The position numbers were made by a program, and so were the translations under genes. From Paucihalobacter sp036825875 (lineage in GTDB: Bacteria; Bacteroidota; Bacteroidia; Flavobacteriales; Flavobacteriaceae): a stretch of DNA of 42,253 nt. The stretch's first letter is position 1. Every line of letters starts with the position of its first letter. The DNA is taken from positions 1 to 42,253 of the forward strand of contig NZ_DAISXK010000027.1 in NCBI RefSeq assembly GCF_036825875.1. Direction: 5' to 3'. Positions 7,697 through 16,023 of this stretch are shown here, in pieces. Below the pieces are notes generated by a model that was not told the DNA's origin, did not search any database, and saw only the letters and a list, made by a program, of their open reading frames with translations.

Positions 7697-8452
7697 ATGA
7701 AACATGCAAAACTCACCGACAAAAGAGATCACTTCTTTTTTCCTGCCTTAGCTATTTTAATTAGTGCCACAGGCTTCGCTGGTTTCTCTTTTACCTATTT
7801 CGGACCAATTATAGAGGGCTCGTATCCACCGGCTGGAACAGTACTTCACTTGCATGGCTGGTCCTTTTTTCTATGGTATTTATTGTTTCCTATTCAGGCC
7901 ATACTAATTGCAAAAAGAAGGCAAATCCTTCATATGACACTGGGAAAACTGAGTGTTATTTTAGTCCTTATAATGACTTTAACTGGCATTCTGGTGCTTA
8001 CCATTCGCGTTGAAGAATCTATGCGCCAAAGTGGACCAGAAATTTGGTTGCTTTATGGCCCGTTGATACTTTCTAATCTGGTACTTTTTGTAGCCTTTTA
8101 CGCAGCTAGTATTTATATGGCTCTCAAAAATAGACTTCAAGCACATAAACGATTTATTATTGTCGCTAGCGCCATTGGCCTCGGCGCTGGATTGTTTCGT
8201 TTTATCTTTTTTATGAGCGGCTTTAATCCCTGGTCCTTGCCAATGGGTGTGCTTGGCTGCAGTGTGTTTATTATTATTGGTATTCTATACGATTTTGTAA
8301 CGCAAAAATACCTTCATCCCGCTTATTGGATTGGCCTTATTGCAATGCTTATTGTAGAAATATCTTTATTACCACAAGTTAATGCCGCCTTGGTAGCTTG
8401 GATTAATGAAGGTTTGGCTGCCCTTGGCGAGCACTTAATGGTTTTTTATTAA
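7697..8452 (+). CDS. Polytopic membrane protein with conserved histidines
   Basis: The product is 251 residues with six or seven predicted membrane helices. His residues sit at the helix ends in HLHGWSFFLWY, ILHMTLGKLS and LQAHKRFII. Such spaced histidines next to helices recall haem-b or quinone-reactive membrane proteins, including DUF2306-type proteins, but I cannot assign a family. It stands alone with its own probable promoter. It precedes the second copper/haem cluster, though nothing ties it to that cluster except position. Confidence 0.7.
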   Translation: MKHAKLTDKRDHFFFPALAILISATGFAGFSFTYFGPIIEGSYPPAGTVLHLHGWSFFLWYLLFPIQAILIAKRRQILHMTLGKLSVILVLIMTLTGILVLTIRVEESMRQSGPEIWLLYGPLILSNLVLFVAFYAASIYMALKNRLQAHKRFIIVASAIGLGAGLFRFIFFMSGFNPWSLPMGVLGCSVFIIIGILYDFVTQKYLHPAYWIGLIAMLIVEISLLPQVNAALVAWINEGLAALGEHLMVFY

Positions 8453-8701
8453 CCGGAATCAACAATGGAGCTTAAGAATAAACGATTGCAATACTTCTTC
8501 TAATAAAAACCATCTACAAAACAGCAATAATAATTTCTTTTTGCAAACATAGGAGTCATTAACTGCCATAATTCTTAATTCCTTTTAACGGCTTCAAAAC
8601 AAAACTTATGTAAATCAAACACAAAATTTCGTAATACTTGAGTCGTTAAATGTTTTCATCTTTATTGGCATATAAGACACTTCTCTGTTCATAAGCATAC
8701 A

Positions 8702-8908
8702 ATGAAGAATTTAAAACATAAATATAGCACTTGCGTGACAGATTCAAAACTTTGTAAACAATGTGATATAGAATACATAAAAAATCATAATCAAGCTTGT
8801 GTTTTGTTATGCTTTAGTTGCGCCAACTGTGGTGCAACAGAAGTGAAATCAGAGACCAAAGATTTTATCTACATAAAAGCGCTTCACCCTTTATGGGCTG
8901 AAATATAA
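8702..8908 (+). pseudogene. Truncated and decayed Csp copper storage gene
   Basis: This 68-codon frame aligns to the N-terminal 68 residues of the intact protein at 9088 (CDIEYIKNHNQACVLLC against CNIESIKYGHQKCARLC; LHPLWAEI against LHELCSEI) and then stops. It has lost the third and fourth helices and several cysteines: the SCIEACLMC start is degraded to STCVTDSKLC, and the second-helix CRDCADICALCAKF is scrambled to CFSCANCGATEVK. A bundle could not form from this alone. It is probably a dying tandem duplicate. Low-level expression as a short cysteine peptide cannot be excluded. Confidence 0.7.
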
Positions 8909-9087
8909 AAAGTAGTCGGAGAATCTATAGGCTAATCATTATTTTAAATAGATCAAGTCGATAATTTTTAATGAAAAAATATATGTGAATACTATAAGTC
9001 ATTCTTGAGATTACATAATGCTAGGTTCATTAAAATTATCCAACTTTACTAGGTTGAAAACCAGCATTAATTTTAAATGGAGACAGA

Positions 9088-9402
9088 ATGAAAAATTCAC
9101 CTAGCTGTATTGAAGCGTGTTTGATGTGTTTAGTAGCTTGCGAGCGTTGCAACATAGAAAGTATTAAGTATGGTCATCAGAAATGTGCAAGACTCTGTCG
9201 GGATTGCGCAGATATATGTGCTTTATGTGCAAAATTTGACGCAAGATTCTCAGAATATGGATGGAAACTTCATGAATTGTGTTCTGAAATTTGCATCGCC
9301 TGTTCTTTAGAGTGTGCAAAGCACGCATCCACTAATGAGCGTTATCAAGCTTGTGCAGAGGCTTGCGAATTATGCGCTGCCATATGTTATGAGCTTTCAT
9401 AG
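9088..9402 (+). CDS. csp: Four-helix-bundle copper storage protein, second copy
   Basis: The product is 104 residues with 18 cysteines (C7, C11, C14, C18, C21, C33, C37, C40, C44, C47, C65, C69, C72, C76, C89, C93, C96, C100). It aligns without gaps to the copy at 2534, sharing CRDCADICAL, FDAR and the ending CAAIC-ELS. Differences include C25 to S, T47 to C and C86 to Y. There is no signal peptide, so it is cytosolic. A cupin gene starts 36 bases later and a haemoglobin gene follows, so this copy sits in a different operon from the first one. Confidence 0.88.
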   Translation: MKNSPSCIEACLMCLVACERCNIESIKYGHQKCARLCRDCADICALCAKFDARFSEYGWKLHELCSEICIACSLECAKHASTNERYQACAEACELCAAICYELS

Positions 9403-9438
9403 ATAAACAAAATTCATTTTAAACTAAAAAATGTCATT

Positions 9439-9786
9439 ATGAAAATTAAATCATTTAATGAAGGTCTTAAATTTGATTCAAAGCAAGTTCAAACAAAAGT
9501 TATCATAGAAACGCCATTCTCAAAAGAAATTGGAATACTTTTGAAAGCAGGACAACTTATGAAAGAACACAAAGCACCCTATCCGATATTAATTCACCTT
9601 TTAGACGGCACTATCGAATTAGGAGTTCAAGGTAAAGTTATGTTGATGAATACAGGTGATATCATTACTCTCGAAGAAGGAATTCTTCACGATTTGGTGG
9701 CACAAACCGATAGTAGTATTCGCCTTACCTTGTCAAAACTTGATTCCGTTGATAGACTAAAGGAAGTTGTGGAGCGCGAAGACTAA
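9439..9786 (+). CDS. Small cupin-fold protein
   Basis: The product is 115 residues: a single cupin barrel with the first motif around MKEHKAPYPILIHLLDGTI and the second around MNTGDIITLEEGILHDLVA. The usual metal ligands are mostly there as H (residue 35), E and H in the second motif, but the first motif lacks the second His and the Glu pattern of strongly metal-binding cupins. Three bases follow the stop before the TTG, and six before the ATG, of the haemoglobin gene, so they share a transcript. From memory, flavobacteria often pair such a cupin with a truncated haemoglobin, possibly as a sensor or accessory protein. Confidence 0.8.
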   Translation: MKIKSFNEGLKFDSKQVQTKVIIETPFSKEIGILLKAGQLMKEHKAPYPILIHLLDGTIELGVQGKVMLMNTGDIITLEEGILHDLVAQTDSSIRLTLSKLDSVDRLKEVVERED

Positions 9787-9792
9787 TTTTTG

Positions 9793-10197
9793 ATGAAATT
9801 AATTGAAAATCGAAACGATATTAGCATCCTAGTTAATGCCTTTTATTCAAAAATCAGGCATGATGACTTATTGGGGCCTATTTTTAACAGCCATATTAAA
9901 GATGATCAATGGCCGGAACACCTCAGTACCCTAACCGATTTTTGGGAGACCAATTTATTTGGTGTCGCTAGATTTAAAGGCAGTCCAACACAAAAACACC
10001 TGAATGTTGATAAAAACCTCAATTATACCATAGACCAAAATCATTTTGGCAGATGGATACAACTTTGGTTTGAAACCATCGACGAGCTATACGAAGGCGA
10101 CATTGCAAATAAGGCAAAATATGCCGCTCGAAAGATGTCTACCGGACAATATTTGGCTATTTGGAGTCGGCGTCCAGAAAACTCAAGTAAAAAATAA
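9793..10197 (+). CDS. Group III truncated haemoglobin
   Basis: The product is 134 residues. Family landmarks are visible: FYSKI with Tyr18 in the B helix, a distal-helix His43 (WPEHL), DFWETNLFG, the proximal QKHL with His69, and HFGRWIQLW with Trp88 and Trp92. This pattern is that of group III globins such as Campylobacter Ctb, which handle O2, NO or peroxide. The ATG at 9793 is preferred to the TTG just upstream. It is the last gene of the csp-cupin-globin set; a weak hairpin with a T run follows at 10219. Confidence 0.88.
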   Translation: MKLIENRNDISILVNAFYSKIRHDDLLGPIFNSHIKDDQWPEHLSTLTDFWETNLFGVARFKGSPTQKHLNVDKNLNYTIDQNHFGRWIQLWFETIDELYEGDIANKAKYAARKMSTGQYLAIWSRRPENSSKK

Positions 10198-10218
10198 GCA
10201 TGCCAATACACAAATGAG

Positions 10219-10241
10219 GACATAATTCCAATGTCTTTTTT
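10219..10241 (+). terminator. Weak intrinsic terminator after the globin gene
   Basis: GACAT (10219-10223) pairs with ATGTC (10231-10235) around a seven-base loop and is followed by six T residues (10236-10241). The stem is short. Confidence 0.4.
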
Positions 10242-10279
10242 GCCATAAATGAAATGTGATTTATTTTAACAAGTCGCAA

Positions 10280-10318
10280 AGTTTTTGTTTATTGTAGGTA
10301 CGTATTTAAACAAAAACT
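10280..10318 (+). promoter_or_regulatory. Perfect 12-base inverted repeat in the ppc leader
   Basis: AGTTTTTGTTTA (10280-10291) and TAAACAAAAACT (10307-10318) are exact reverse complements separated by 15 bases. The right arm ends directly at the Shine-Dalgarno-like AAGGAG. As DNA it could be an operator; as RNA, a hairpin ending beside the ribosome site could control translation. No T run follows, so it is not a terminator. Confidence 0.55.
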
Positions 10319-10324
10319 AAGGAG
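10319..10324 (+). promoter_or_regulatory. Shine-Dalgarno site AAGGAG for ppc
   Basis: AAGGAG lies eight bases before the ATG at 10333. Such strong sites are rare in Flavobacteria, whose starts usually have only A-rich leaders, and most genes in this window lack one. Confidence 0.5.
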
Positions 10325-10332
10325 CCTACATT

Positions 10333-13041
10333 ATGAGTAAAGAAAAAAGTCCATTCCAAAAAATTATAGACGATAGACATTACATTATTGGGTGTTACGA
10401 GGAGATGCTTACCCGAATTGGCGAAACTAAGCTGATTCCTATTATACATTACAATTTAAATGATTATTCTGAAATAGAAGCTAATACAATTTCAATTGAT
10501 AAAGTAATACAAGCCTTAAGTATTTACTTTCAATTAATGACTTTGGTTGAAGAAAATGGTGCCACCCAATACCGGAGAAAAATGGAGAATCAAGAAGATA
10601 TTACTTCCATTCGCGGCTCTTGGGCAGAGGCATTTAAAAATTGGAAAGAAGAAGGCATTTCAGAAGATGCTATGCTCAATGCCATTTCACAAACTTGCGT
10701 AATTCCAGTACTAACTGCACACCCAACCGAAGCCAAAAGAGTTACAGTAATTGAAATTCATCGGGAATTATATTTGCTTTTAGTAGAGCGCGAAATACTG
10801 TCTCTTAGCAAATTGGAACTAAATGCGCTTAGAGAAAAAATCATCAATCTTTTAGAACGCTGGTGGCGAACTGGTGAAATTTACTTAGAAAAACCAAGTA
10901 TTAGAGACGAAAGAGCCAATACCCTTTACTATTTAAGCAAAGTATTCCCAACGGTTTTAGAAAAAAGTGATCAACAATTAAAAGGCTCCTGGATTGAAAT
11001 GGGTTTAAATCCAGACAAAGTTAAAAATCCGGATTTTTTCCCAAAGATAAATTTTGGTAGTTGGGTTGGTGGCGACCGAGACGGTCATCCTTTTGTGACC
11101 CCAAGTATCACAAAAGAGACATTATTGCTCCACAGAGAAAATGCATTGTCACTTATCAAATCGCAATTACTAATTTTAGCCAAGAAACTTTCGGTATCGG
11201 CCATCAGTAATCCCGTTGCGTTTTTATTGTCCGAAGCCATTGAAAAAAAATCAAAAGCAATGGGATCAGCCGGTAAGAAAGCGGTTTTAAGAAATCCATA
11301 CGAACCTTGGCGACAATATGTGAGTCTGGTTTTAGTACAATTGGAGCACACAATTTCAGAAAAAAACACAGACACCAACACACATTACAGATCCAGTAAA
11401 GCACTGGCCGATGACCTTAAATTACTGAGGAACATACTTGTTGATAATGGCTTAAAAGGCTTATCAGAGGATTTACTGTTCCAAATTGAACGCACAGTAC
11501 ATTGTTTTGGATTTCATTTGGCAAAATTAGATATCAGACAAAACAGTGCTTTTCACGACAAAGCCATATCACAAATACTAAAAGCTAATGGAGAGAAAGA
11601 TTTTGATTTCGAAAACTGGAACGAAGAAAAACGTGTAACTTATTTAAATAAAATTTTAGAAGGCCATACACTTATAACAGACATCACAGTTTCTTACGGC
11701 GATGAAGCCGACAATGTGTTAGATTGTTTAAGAGTAGTTCGTAATCACATCAATCTTTACGGATCGGATGGGATTGGATCGTTTATTGTGAGCATGACCA
11801 GAAACCTCAGCGATTTACTAGTCGTGTATTTTTTAATGCGCGAAACGCAGTTGTTAAATACCAATATTAAGGTGGTGCCATTGTTAGAAACCATAGACGA
11901 TTTGCACAATGGTCCTGAAATATTAGAAAAGTTTCTTAAACATTCTATAACCAAACAACGTTCATCGCTGGTTTTAAATAAACAGGAAGTTATGCTAGGC
12001 TATAGCGACAGCAACAAAGATGGTGGCACAATTGCTAGCAAATGGAATTTATATAAAGCAGAAAAAGAACTCTCCGCAATCGGCAGAAAACACCACACAG
12101 AAGTTTACTTTTTTCACGGTGCTGGCGGCACAATAAGCAGAGGTGGCGGTAAGTACCACCGATTTTTAGAGAGTATGCCTTTGCATACCGTCAATAACAC
12201 CATAAAAATAACCGTTCAAGGTGAAACCATTGCCCAGCTTTTTGGCAATCCGCTAACTGCAACTTACAACCTCAATGCCTTAACTTCGGGCGTTGCCAAG
12301 CAAACTATAAATAGCCAAATCAGCAAAAACGATGTAAGCTATCCTTTAGAAACCATGGAGTTTTTATCTCAAAAATCATTTGAGCATTATCGAGATCTAA
12401 TTCAAACACCTGGATTTATCGACTTTTATGGCAAAGCAACCTGCATTGATGTTTTAGAAAAAAGCAAAATCGGATCGAGACCTGCGCGAAGAACAGGAAC
12501 TAGAACCTTAAACGACTTGAGAGCAATTCCTTGGGTTTTTAGTTGGAATTTATCCAGAATATCCATCACAGGTTGGTATGGACTTGGTGCCGCACTAAAG
12601 CAATTGAAAACAGAAAAACCTGAAGCTTTTAATGCTTTAAAACACTGTATTGAGGACTGGAATTTCTTTAAGTTTTTAATGATACAGACTGAAACTAATT
12701 TAATATTATCTAATGTTGAGATGATGCAGCTTTATGCCGAGCTTGACGACCATAAAGAAGAACGTAAAATATTCATGCAGAAGATTTTAACCGATTATCA
12801 GGATGGCTTTAACATGATTGAAGAACTTTTTGAGGTGCCTGCCACTGTTAGAAGAGACGGACAATACGATAACTTAGAATGGAGAAATCGCAAATTAGTA
12901 ATGCTACATAAACTACATATTAAATACCTGAAACTTTGGCGTAGCATAGATGACGAAAATAGCATAGAAAAAGAAAAAATCCTTACCAAATTACTTAGTA
13001 TTATCAATTCAATTTCGAGTGGTTTGAAAAACACAGGTTAA
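10333..13041 (+). CDS. ppc: Phosphoenolpyruvate carboxylase
   Basis: The product is 902 residues, close to the 883 of the E. coli enzyme, and even ends in KNTG like E. coli RNTG. It converts PEP and bicarbonate to oxaloacetate, refilling the TCA cycle. Motifs in order: TAHPTEAKR with catalytic His130, GSWVGGDRDGHPFVT, GYSDSNKDGG, FHGAGGTISRGGG with His595 and Arg603, and QGETI. At residue 597 an Ala stands where E. coli has Arg581 in FHGRGG; Arg587's counterpart is kept. I believe Ala is common in Bacteroidetes enzymes, but have not checked. It is expressed alone, behind a 12-base inverted repeat and an unusually good ribosome site. Confidence 0.95.
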   Translation: MSKEKSPFQKIIDDRHYIIGCYEEMLTRIGETKLIPIIHYNLNDYSEIEANTISIDKVIQALSIYFQLMTLVEENGATQYRRKMENQEDITSIRGSWAEAFKNWKEEGISEDAMLNAISQTCVIPVLTAHPTEAKRVTVIEIHRELYLLLVEREILSLSKLELNALREKIINLLERWWRTGEIYLEKPSIRDERANTLYYLSKVFPTVLEKSDQQLKGSWIEMGLNPDKVKNPDFFPKINFGSWVGGDRDGHPFVTPSITKETLLLHRENALSLIKSQLLILAKKLSVSAISNPVAFLLSEAIEKKSKAMGSAGKKAVLRNPYEPWRQYVSLVLVQLEHTISEKNTDTNTHYRSSKALADDLKLLRNILVDNGLKGLSEDLLFQIERTVHCFGFHLAKLDIRQNSAFHDKAISQILKANGEKDFDFENWNEEKRVTYLNKILEGHTLITDITVSYGDEADNVLDCLRVVRNHINLYGSDGIGSFIVSMTRNLSDLLVVYFLMRETQLLNTNIKVVPLLETIDDLHNGPEILEKFLKHSITKQRSSLVLNKQEVMLGYSDSNKDGGTIASKWNLYKAEKELSAIGRKHHTEVYFFHGAGGTISRGGGKYHRFLESMPLHTVNNTIKITVQGETIAQLFGNPLTATYNLNALTSGVAKQTINSQISKNDVSYPLETMEFLSQKSFEHYRDLIQTPGFIDFYGKATCIDVLEKSKIGSRPARRTGTRTLNDLRAIPWVFSWNLSRISITGWYGLGAALKQLKTEKPEAFNALKHCIEDWNFFKFLMIQTETNLILSNVEMMQLYAELDDHKEERKIFMQKILTDYQDGFNMIEELFEVPATVRRDGQYDNLEWRNRKLVMLHKLHIKYLKLWRSIDDENSIEKEKILTKLLSIINSISSGLKNTG

Positions 13042-13140
13042 AATAAAGACGAATTTTAAAATATCTATACGATTAAATTGAACTAATTAGACAACTGATT
13101 TATAATAATTTAATCTTTTAAAGACATAACGCCAACCTAT

Positions 13141-13605
13141 ATGACGCAAAAAACTTCATCACAAGACGATTCTAATTCTACAAGTGACTTAATACCTAAA
13201 GTAACAGGCATTGGCGGTATCTTCTTTTTTTCCGACAATCCAGAAAAAACGAAGGAATGGTACGCCCAAAATTTAGGACTAGAAGTGAACCAATGGGGAT
13301 CGAGTTTTGAGTTTAGAAACGCCAACCAACCAGAAGAAATTAACTACCTTCAATGGAGTCCGTTTCAGCGTGAAAGCGACTATTTTGCACCTTCTAAAAA
13401 AGAATTCATGATTAATTACCGCGTTCAAAATATAGAAGGTTTAGTTAAAAAATTAAAAGACAGTGGTGTCACTATTTTAGATGACATTGAAACTTTTGAC
13501 TATGGTAAGTTTGTACATATTATGGATGTAGAAGGTAACAAGATAGAATTATGGGAACCTGTTGACAGCGTTTTTACGGCTATGGATATGAAAACTACGA
13601 AGTAG
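13141..13605 (+). CDS. VOC-superfamily protein (glyoxalase/dioxygenase fold)
   Basis: The product is 154 residues. The fold begins GIGGIFFFSDNPEKTKEWYAQNLGLEV, typical of the first beta-alpha-beta-beta-beta unit, and ends FVHIMDVEGNKIELWEP, where the final Glu (IELWEP) is the usual metal ligand. This type (often annotated as glyoxalase or bleomycin-resistance-like) has mostly unknown substrates; a single domain pair forms one metal site. It lies 99 bases after ppc and converges with the histidine kinase gene, with 26 bases between them. Confidence 0.85.
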   Translation: MTQKTSSQDDSNSTSDLIPKVTGIGGIFFFSDNPEKTKEWYAQNLGLEVNQWGSSFEFRNANQPEEINYLQWSPFQRESDYFAPSKKEFMINYRVQNIEGLVKKLKDSGVTILDDIETFDYGKFVHIMDVEGNKIELWEPVDSVFTAMDMKTTK

Positions 13606-13631
13606 ATTAAAAAAACCGATATTTTTAAACC

Positions 13632-14828
13632 TTAAGTTTTCTTAACCTCATCCAATAAAACTTTTTCTTTTTCCATTGGTTCATCAATTGGCAAAGTGAA
13701 ATAAAACGAAGAACCATTGCCTTCCACACTTTCTACCCAAATGTGTCCGCCATTTCGTTCAAGAAAACTTTTCACTAGTATGAGTCCAATACCAGCACCT
13801 TTACTTTCTTCTACCGATTTAGAAAGCGTTATAATTTCGGGTGTAAAAAGTTTATCTTGTATTTCTTTTGTCATGCCTTTGCCAGTATCTTTAATTTCAA
13901 CAACAATCATATTTTTAGATTTTTTAGCAGATATTGTAATCTTGCCTCCATCATATGAATTTTTAATAGCATTCGACACTATATTTTGCAAAATAGAAAT
14001 CAACATTTTTCCATCGGCATATACACTGCTATCTTCTTCAATGTTATTATGAAAACTAACGGCATTTATCGAGGCTGTTTCCTTTAAAGATTCGAAAACT
14101 TTTTTCACATAATCAATTAGATCAATTTTGGCAGGAACAAAGGCTTCAGCGGCGTATTTTATTCTTGCCCATTCTACCAAATAATCAAGCATATTTAATT
14201 CGTTAATAGAGGCCTGATGCAATTCTTCTAACAGCTCTATAACAAATTCGGGTTCTAAAGTGTAGTAATTTAATTTTAAATATTCGGCGCCTTGAATGAT
14301 GCCCGACAAGGGACTTCTCAAATCGTGTGATAAAATAGCAAGTACCGTCTCCTTATGCTTGTTTAGATCTTCTAGTTCCTTAGCATATTTTTTTATGGCA
14401 TCCTCCGAAGCCTTTCTGGCAGTGATATCACGTAATATCTTTACAAAACCCATTACTTCATCTTCCTTATTATTTAAAGGAAACACCAATCCATCAGCAT
14501 AAAAAGTGGTGCTATCTTTGCACAAATGCCATCTAATATCTGTTGATTTTCCGTCGCTTAGAGCCTTTTCAATTTCTATCTTGGGAATACCATTTTTTTT
14601 ATCCTCTTTGGTGAATATAATTTCAAAGGGCTTCCCAATAATTTCTTCTTTGGTGTACTGGAAAATATTTTCGGCACCAGAATTCCAGCTGTTAATCTTT
14701 AATTCTTTGTCAACCGTTAGTATGCAGTAGTCTTTTAAACTATCGATAATTTGGCCGCAGATTTCAGCATCGGGTAAGTATTGTTCTTGAATAAAGCTAT
14801 TGATGTCTTGTTGATTTATCATGTTCAT
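13632..14828 (-). CDS. PAS-domain sensor histidine kinase
   Basis: Counted from the ATG at 14828 the product is 398 residues; an in-frame ATG at 14882 would add 18 residues without family character. A PAS domain (about residues 25-130, SWNSGAENIFQYTKEEIIG) with a PAC tail ends VKILRDITARK. A HisKA dimer helix has the phosphorylated His168 in SHDLRSP. The HATPase has N-box NIVSNAIKNS, DTGKGM and GAGIGLILVKSF. There is no signal or membrane segment, so it senses something in the cytoplasm. No response regulator is adjacent. The upstream palindrome at 14910 might be its operator. Confidence 0.9.
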   Translation of the reverse strand: MNMINQQDINSFIQEQYLPDAEICGQIIDSLKDYCILTVDKELKINSWNSGAENIFQYTKEEIIGKPFEIIFTKEDKKNGIPKIEIEKALSDGKSTDIRWHLCKDSTTFYADGLVFPLNNKEDEVMGFVKILRDITARKASEDAIKKYAKELEDLNKHKETVLAILSHDLRSPLSGIIQGAEYLKLNYYTLEPEFVIELLEELHQASINELNMLDYLVEWARIKYAAEAFVPAKIDLIDYVKKVFESLKETASINAVSFHNNIEEDSSVYADGKMLISILQNIVSNAIKNSYDGGKITISAKKSKNMIVVEIKDTGKGMTKEIQDKLFTPEIITLSKSVEESKGAGIGLILVKSFLERNGGHIWVESVEGNGSSFYFTLPIDEPMEKEKVLLDEVKKT

Positions 14829-15363
14829 TGATTCTAAAAGTTGAAAGTAGATTTGTAGACAAAACGAATGTATCCATTTCATTTTAAATTTCGTTGTACA
14901 ATCTAATCAAATTGTTATACAATTCACATATAACTCTTTTATTTCAATCATGTTAGCTGCGTTAATGTGTAAAAATAACGCCTTTTATGTACTCGAATAA
15001 TGCATAGATTTAGACCAGTAGCCGCTTTAACACAATGCGATATTTGGCACTGTATTTAAATGCACGATTAAAAACCTATTGTATTGTAGTTCAGTCATCA
15101 ACCACCTCAATAAATTAGCAGAAGCTACAATCAAACGTAACCCAAAACCATTATTCTATTGTCTATAATACAGTAAAATTGCTGTTGAGATTATATGCAT
15201 TCGATTCGATTTAACTCGTTTTTTTCAATTGAATGTACCTAAATGTTTAATATGTGAATTCTATAATGTCTTTCTAAGATGATGTAAATCTATCTGTTAT
15301 AGTTTTTTGACCTTTACAGAATAATAATTAGTGAAAAAAATCACAGTTAAAATAAACCTTAAG
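14829..15363. other. 535-base divergent intergenic region
   Basis: This separates the minus-strand kinase from the plus-strand stress island, so promoters for both should be here. I found no complete TTG-N17-23-TAnnTTTG on either strand. The clearest element is the palindrome at 14910-14924. An in-frame GTG at 15331 could extend the following gene by 11 residues, but the ATG at 15364 looks better. Confidence 0.5.
14910..14924. promoter_or_regulatory. 15-base palindrome upstream of the PAS kinase
   Basis: AATTGT and ACAATT flank a TAT centre, giving a symmetric site 82-96 bases before the ATG at 14828. A related TTGTACAA lies at 14894-14901. It could be a repressor site, though AT-rich DNA makes such palindromes likely by chance. 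Confidence 0.3.
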
Positions 15364-15933
15364 ATGAAAGACAATCAAACTCAAAATCACAATCGAAATG
15401 CTGAAAATAATGCCACAGATCGCAGCATATTAACTGGCATGTTTAGTGACCGTGAAAGCACAGAAAATGCTTACAACACACTACAAGAAAGAGGGTACAA
15501 AAAGGATGACATTAATTTAGTAATGTCTGACCAAACCCGTAAGAAATACTTTTCTGGTGATGATGCCATGGAAACCGAAATAGGCACTCAAGCAGCCGAA
15601 GGTGCAGGTAAAGGTTCGGCCATCGGCGGTTCAGTTGGTGCAGTTGCAGGCGTTATAGCAGCCATAGGTACTAGTTTGGCAATACCAGGTTTGGGCATTA
15701 TAATAGCTGGTCCTATAGCAGCAGGCTTAGCAGGTGCAGGTGCAGGTGCCATTACAGGTGGTGTTATTGGTGCATTGGTAGGTTCTGGAATTCCAGAAGC
15801 CCGCGCTAAGTTATATGAATCTGGCATTGAAGAAGGACAAATTGTTTTAGGTGTTCGTCCTCGTAACGATGAAGACGCAGAATACCTTGAAAATAATTGG
15901 AGAAGCAACAAAGGTCAAGAAATTCAATACTAA
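15364..15933 (+). CDS. General stress protein, YflT-like domain with glycine-zipper membrane hairpin
   Basis: The product is 189 residues. After a hydrophilic Asn/Gln-rich start comes the YflT-type N-terminal unit (LTGMFSDRESTENAYNTLQE ... GYKKDDINLVMSD), then a long Gly/Ala stretch (about residues 75-145) with GxxxG repeats able to form two membrane helices, then a C-terminal EGQIVLGVRPRNDEDAEYL unit. YflT (GSP17M) is a general stress protein in Bacillus, and this glycine-zipper version is typical of Bacteroidetes. ATG at 15364 is chosen over GTG 15331. It opens the stress island and is followed by a hairpin. Confidence 0.75.
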   Translation: MKDNQTQNHNRNAENNATDRSILTGMFSDRESTENAYNTLQERGYKKDDINLVMSDQTRKKYFSGDDAMETEIGTQAAEGAGKGSAIGGSVGAVAGVIAAIGTSLAIPGLGIIIAGPIAAGLAGAGAGAITGGVIGALVGSGIPEARAKLYESGIEEGQIVLGVRPRNDEDAEYLENNWRSNKGQEIQY

Positions 15934-15952
15934 AATTTCTTGTATTTATTAA

Positions 15953-15983
15953 AAACGGGATGACTTTAAAAATCATTCCGTTT
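15953..15983 (+). terminator. Hairpin terminator candidate after the YflT-like gene
   Basis: AAACGGGATGA (15953-15963) pairs with TCATTCCGTTT (15973-15983) with one G-T pair and a nine-base loop. It is preceded by A residues and ends in TTT, so it could stop transcription on either strand, or stabilise the 3' end. Confidence 0.55.
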
Positions 15984-16023
15984 AATCGCATAATAAACAA
16001 CAAATAAACTTAAAAAAACGAAA

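Noticed and set aside
14829..14882. Upstream ATG for the PAS kinase
   Set aside because: The extra 18 residues look random and would reach into the promoter side of the region; the ATG at 14828 is more natural.
15331..15363. GTG start adding 11 residues to the YflT-like protein
   Set aside because: The added residues (KKITVKINLK) do not fit the hydrophilic family start, and the ATG at 15364 has the usual A-rich leader.
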